Below are positions 62,917-64,000 of a DNA stretch of 64,000 nucleotides, piece after piece. The stretch's first letter is position 1, and each line of letters starts with the position of its first letter. Below the pieces are notes generated by a model. That model had not been told where the DNA came from. It ran no database searches and saw only the letters and a list, made by a program, of their open reading frames with translations. Position numbers and translations under genes: made by a program. This DNA is from Picocystis sp. L7 (taxonomy: Eukaryota > Chlorophyta > Picocystophyceae > Picocystales > Picocystaceae), in NCBI GenBank assembly GCA_020975725.1, contig QXJR01000028.1, positions 558,001 through 622,000 on the forward strand, read 5' to 3'.

Positions 62917-64000
62917 GCCGGTGCATTTTTTGCTTCCATACGATTTCCCATGTACGATGTCCTATTTTCTCAGGCTGTTCCCTTGCCTTGAAGAGGGTTG
63001 CAGTAGCCTGGTTCTTGCACTTCCTGCTGGCGGGTGTGAGCACCGGATTTTGGAGGACTATCCCATTAGCACTGTTTCCTTGTCTATGAAAGCAGATTCT
63101 ACTTCCATGTTTAGATGATCGCCACGAATTCCATGTGTGTCAGGTACTATCTGTCCCACACACACACACAGAACAATGCCATTTTTTTCTTATTTACATC
63201 ATGACCGGGTAAGAAAGGGCGCACAAAAGGGCCTCGCCTGTCTATTTGGGCTACATGTTCGGGTTGGGGGTGGTTCCAATGTCCATGCATTGGATGCCGT
63301 CTGAGCGTGATATCGTGGGAGCCCTGTGAAGGTGGTGCCCACCCCTCAAAAGCGATCCTGTAGCCCACCATGGAACTTGGGAGCGTTCTCTCCATGGATG
63401 TTGCTGTCGATGCCTCCTCTTCCCCGGCTCCACGACAAAGCATTGGTTTGGCATGGTGAAAGTGTTGGGCATGGAGAGACTTGGAATCGTTCATCTCGCA
63501 CTAGTACCGAAAGAGTGTGCAGACCATTTATCTGTGTATTGATTAATGGGTCGGACGATCCGAAGGAATGCCCGAGTCCTCAAAATGCTGGTCTTGCCCG
63601 CTCCACGATCTAGAAATGGTGCAAACGAGCGCCATCGTGCTCGTCCCTTTCATGCATGTACCTCCGGTTAGGTGGAGGGGCAGGTGGTGTGCAGGACTGG
63701 CTTCTCCATTCCTCCGAACGAAGGTCATCCACCTTCGGGAGGGTGCATGATCCTTGCTGCCAGCTGTACTCTTGGATCTCCCTTCGGATGGATGCTTGTG
63801 GGCCCGGCCCGATCCAGATCGTCCCCCCCGAGGGAACGCAGATCCGAACAGATCTCCTCGTCCCCACCGTCGATCCCATTTCTCCCTCTCTTCACGTGCA
63901 AACTGATCCATCCGTGATCCGAGTCCATCCCTGGGGATCCGCGTCGTCGTCCCTCCCCTCCCCCCGTCCACCTCGGTTCGTCTCTTCCGAGGTTCGTGCG
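62917..64000. other. Right end: naphthoate synthase 3' region, then an unresolved GC-rich segment
   Basis: After the naphthoate synthase 3' UTR there is a short CA repeat at about 63158-63172. From about 63.25 to 63.95 kb the minus strand has short frames with some coding character (for example one containing RREIQEYSWQQGSCTLPKVD and one beginning MDQFAREEREKWDRRWGRGD), and the last 400 bp are GC-rich like other gene starts here. This could be the 5' part of a spliced minus-strand gene, but I cannot build a model and recognise no domain. Confidence 0.35.

Overview
The window is nuclear DNA of a green-lineage eukaryote, most likely a unicellular or simple streptophyte-type alga. This rests on a TOPLESS-type LisH/CTLH/WD40 co-repressor, a plant P/U-type cyclin, a plant synaptotagmin-like SMP/C2 protein, starch enzymes (isoamylase and an LSF2/SEX4-like phosphoglucan phosphatase), a naphthoate synthase of the phylloquinone pathway with a plant-style PTS2 signal, and a mitochondrial alternative oxidase. 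The species cannot be named from sequence alone. Genes are intron-poor: most are one long exon, and the few introns found are 92-260 nt, have GT/AG ends and lie near the 5' ends of their genes.

Layout. 1-12.98 kb: homomeric acetyl-CoA carboxylase (-, runs off the left edge), threonyl-tRNA synthetase (+), a membrane-anchored NTF2-like protein (+), an MO25 scaffold (-, 3 exons) and an RlmN-type radical SAM methyltransferase (+). 13-19.9 kb: gene-free AT-rich DNA with dispersed repeats and a broken TnpB/Fanzor-like nuclease gene. 19.9-30.2 kb: TOPLESS (-, 3 exons), biotin-protein ligase (+), CTP synthase (+, 2 exons). 30.2-37.1 kb: gene-free AT-rich DNA. 37.1-45.4 kb: alternative oxidase (-), a foldback/MITE-like element, a U-type cyclin (+), phosphatidylglycerophosphate synthase (-), acetylornithine aminotransferase (-). 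47.6-62.9 kb: UDP-glucose:glycoprotein glucosyltransferase (+), isoamylase (-), a small unrecognised two-exon gene (+), an unrecognised candidate gene (-), the SMP/C2 protein (+), a phosphoglucan phosphatase (-), a UIM protein (-) and naphthoate synthase (+). The last kilobase is unresolved.

Architecture. Genes tend to lie head-to-head across GC-rich spacers full of G-rich minisatellites, and tail-to-tail with gaps of only 30-110 bp. Coding sequences are GC-rich at the 5' end and become AT-richer towards the stop. GC-rich spacers produce long spurious open frames on both strands, which I left out.

Functional links: biotin ligase charges the biotin carrier domain of the carboxylase encoded in the same window; isoamylase and the phosphoglucan phosphatase both act on starch. 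The sequence does not show that these neighbourhoods are co-regulated.
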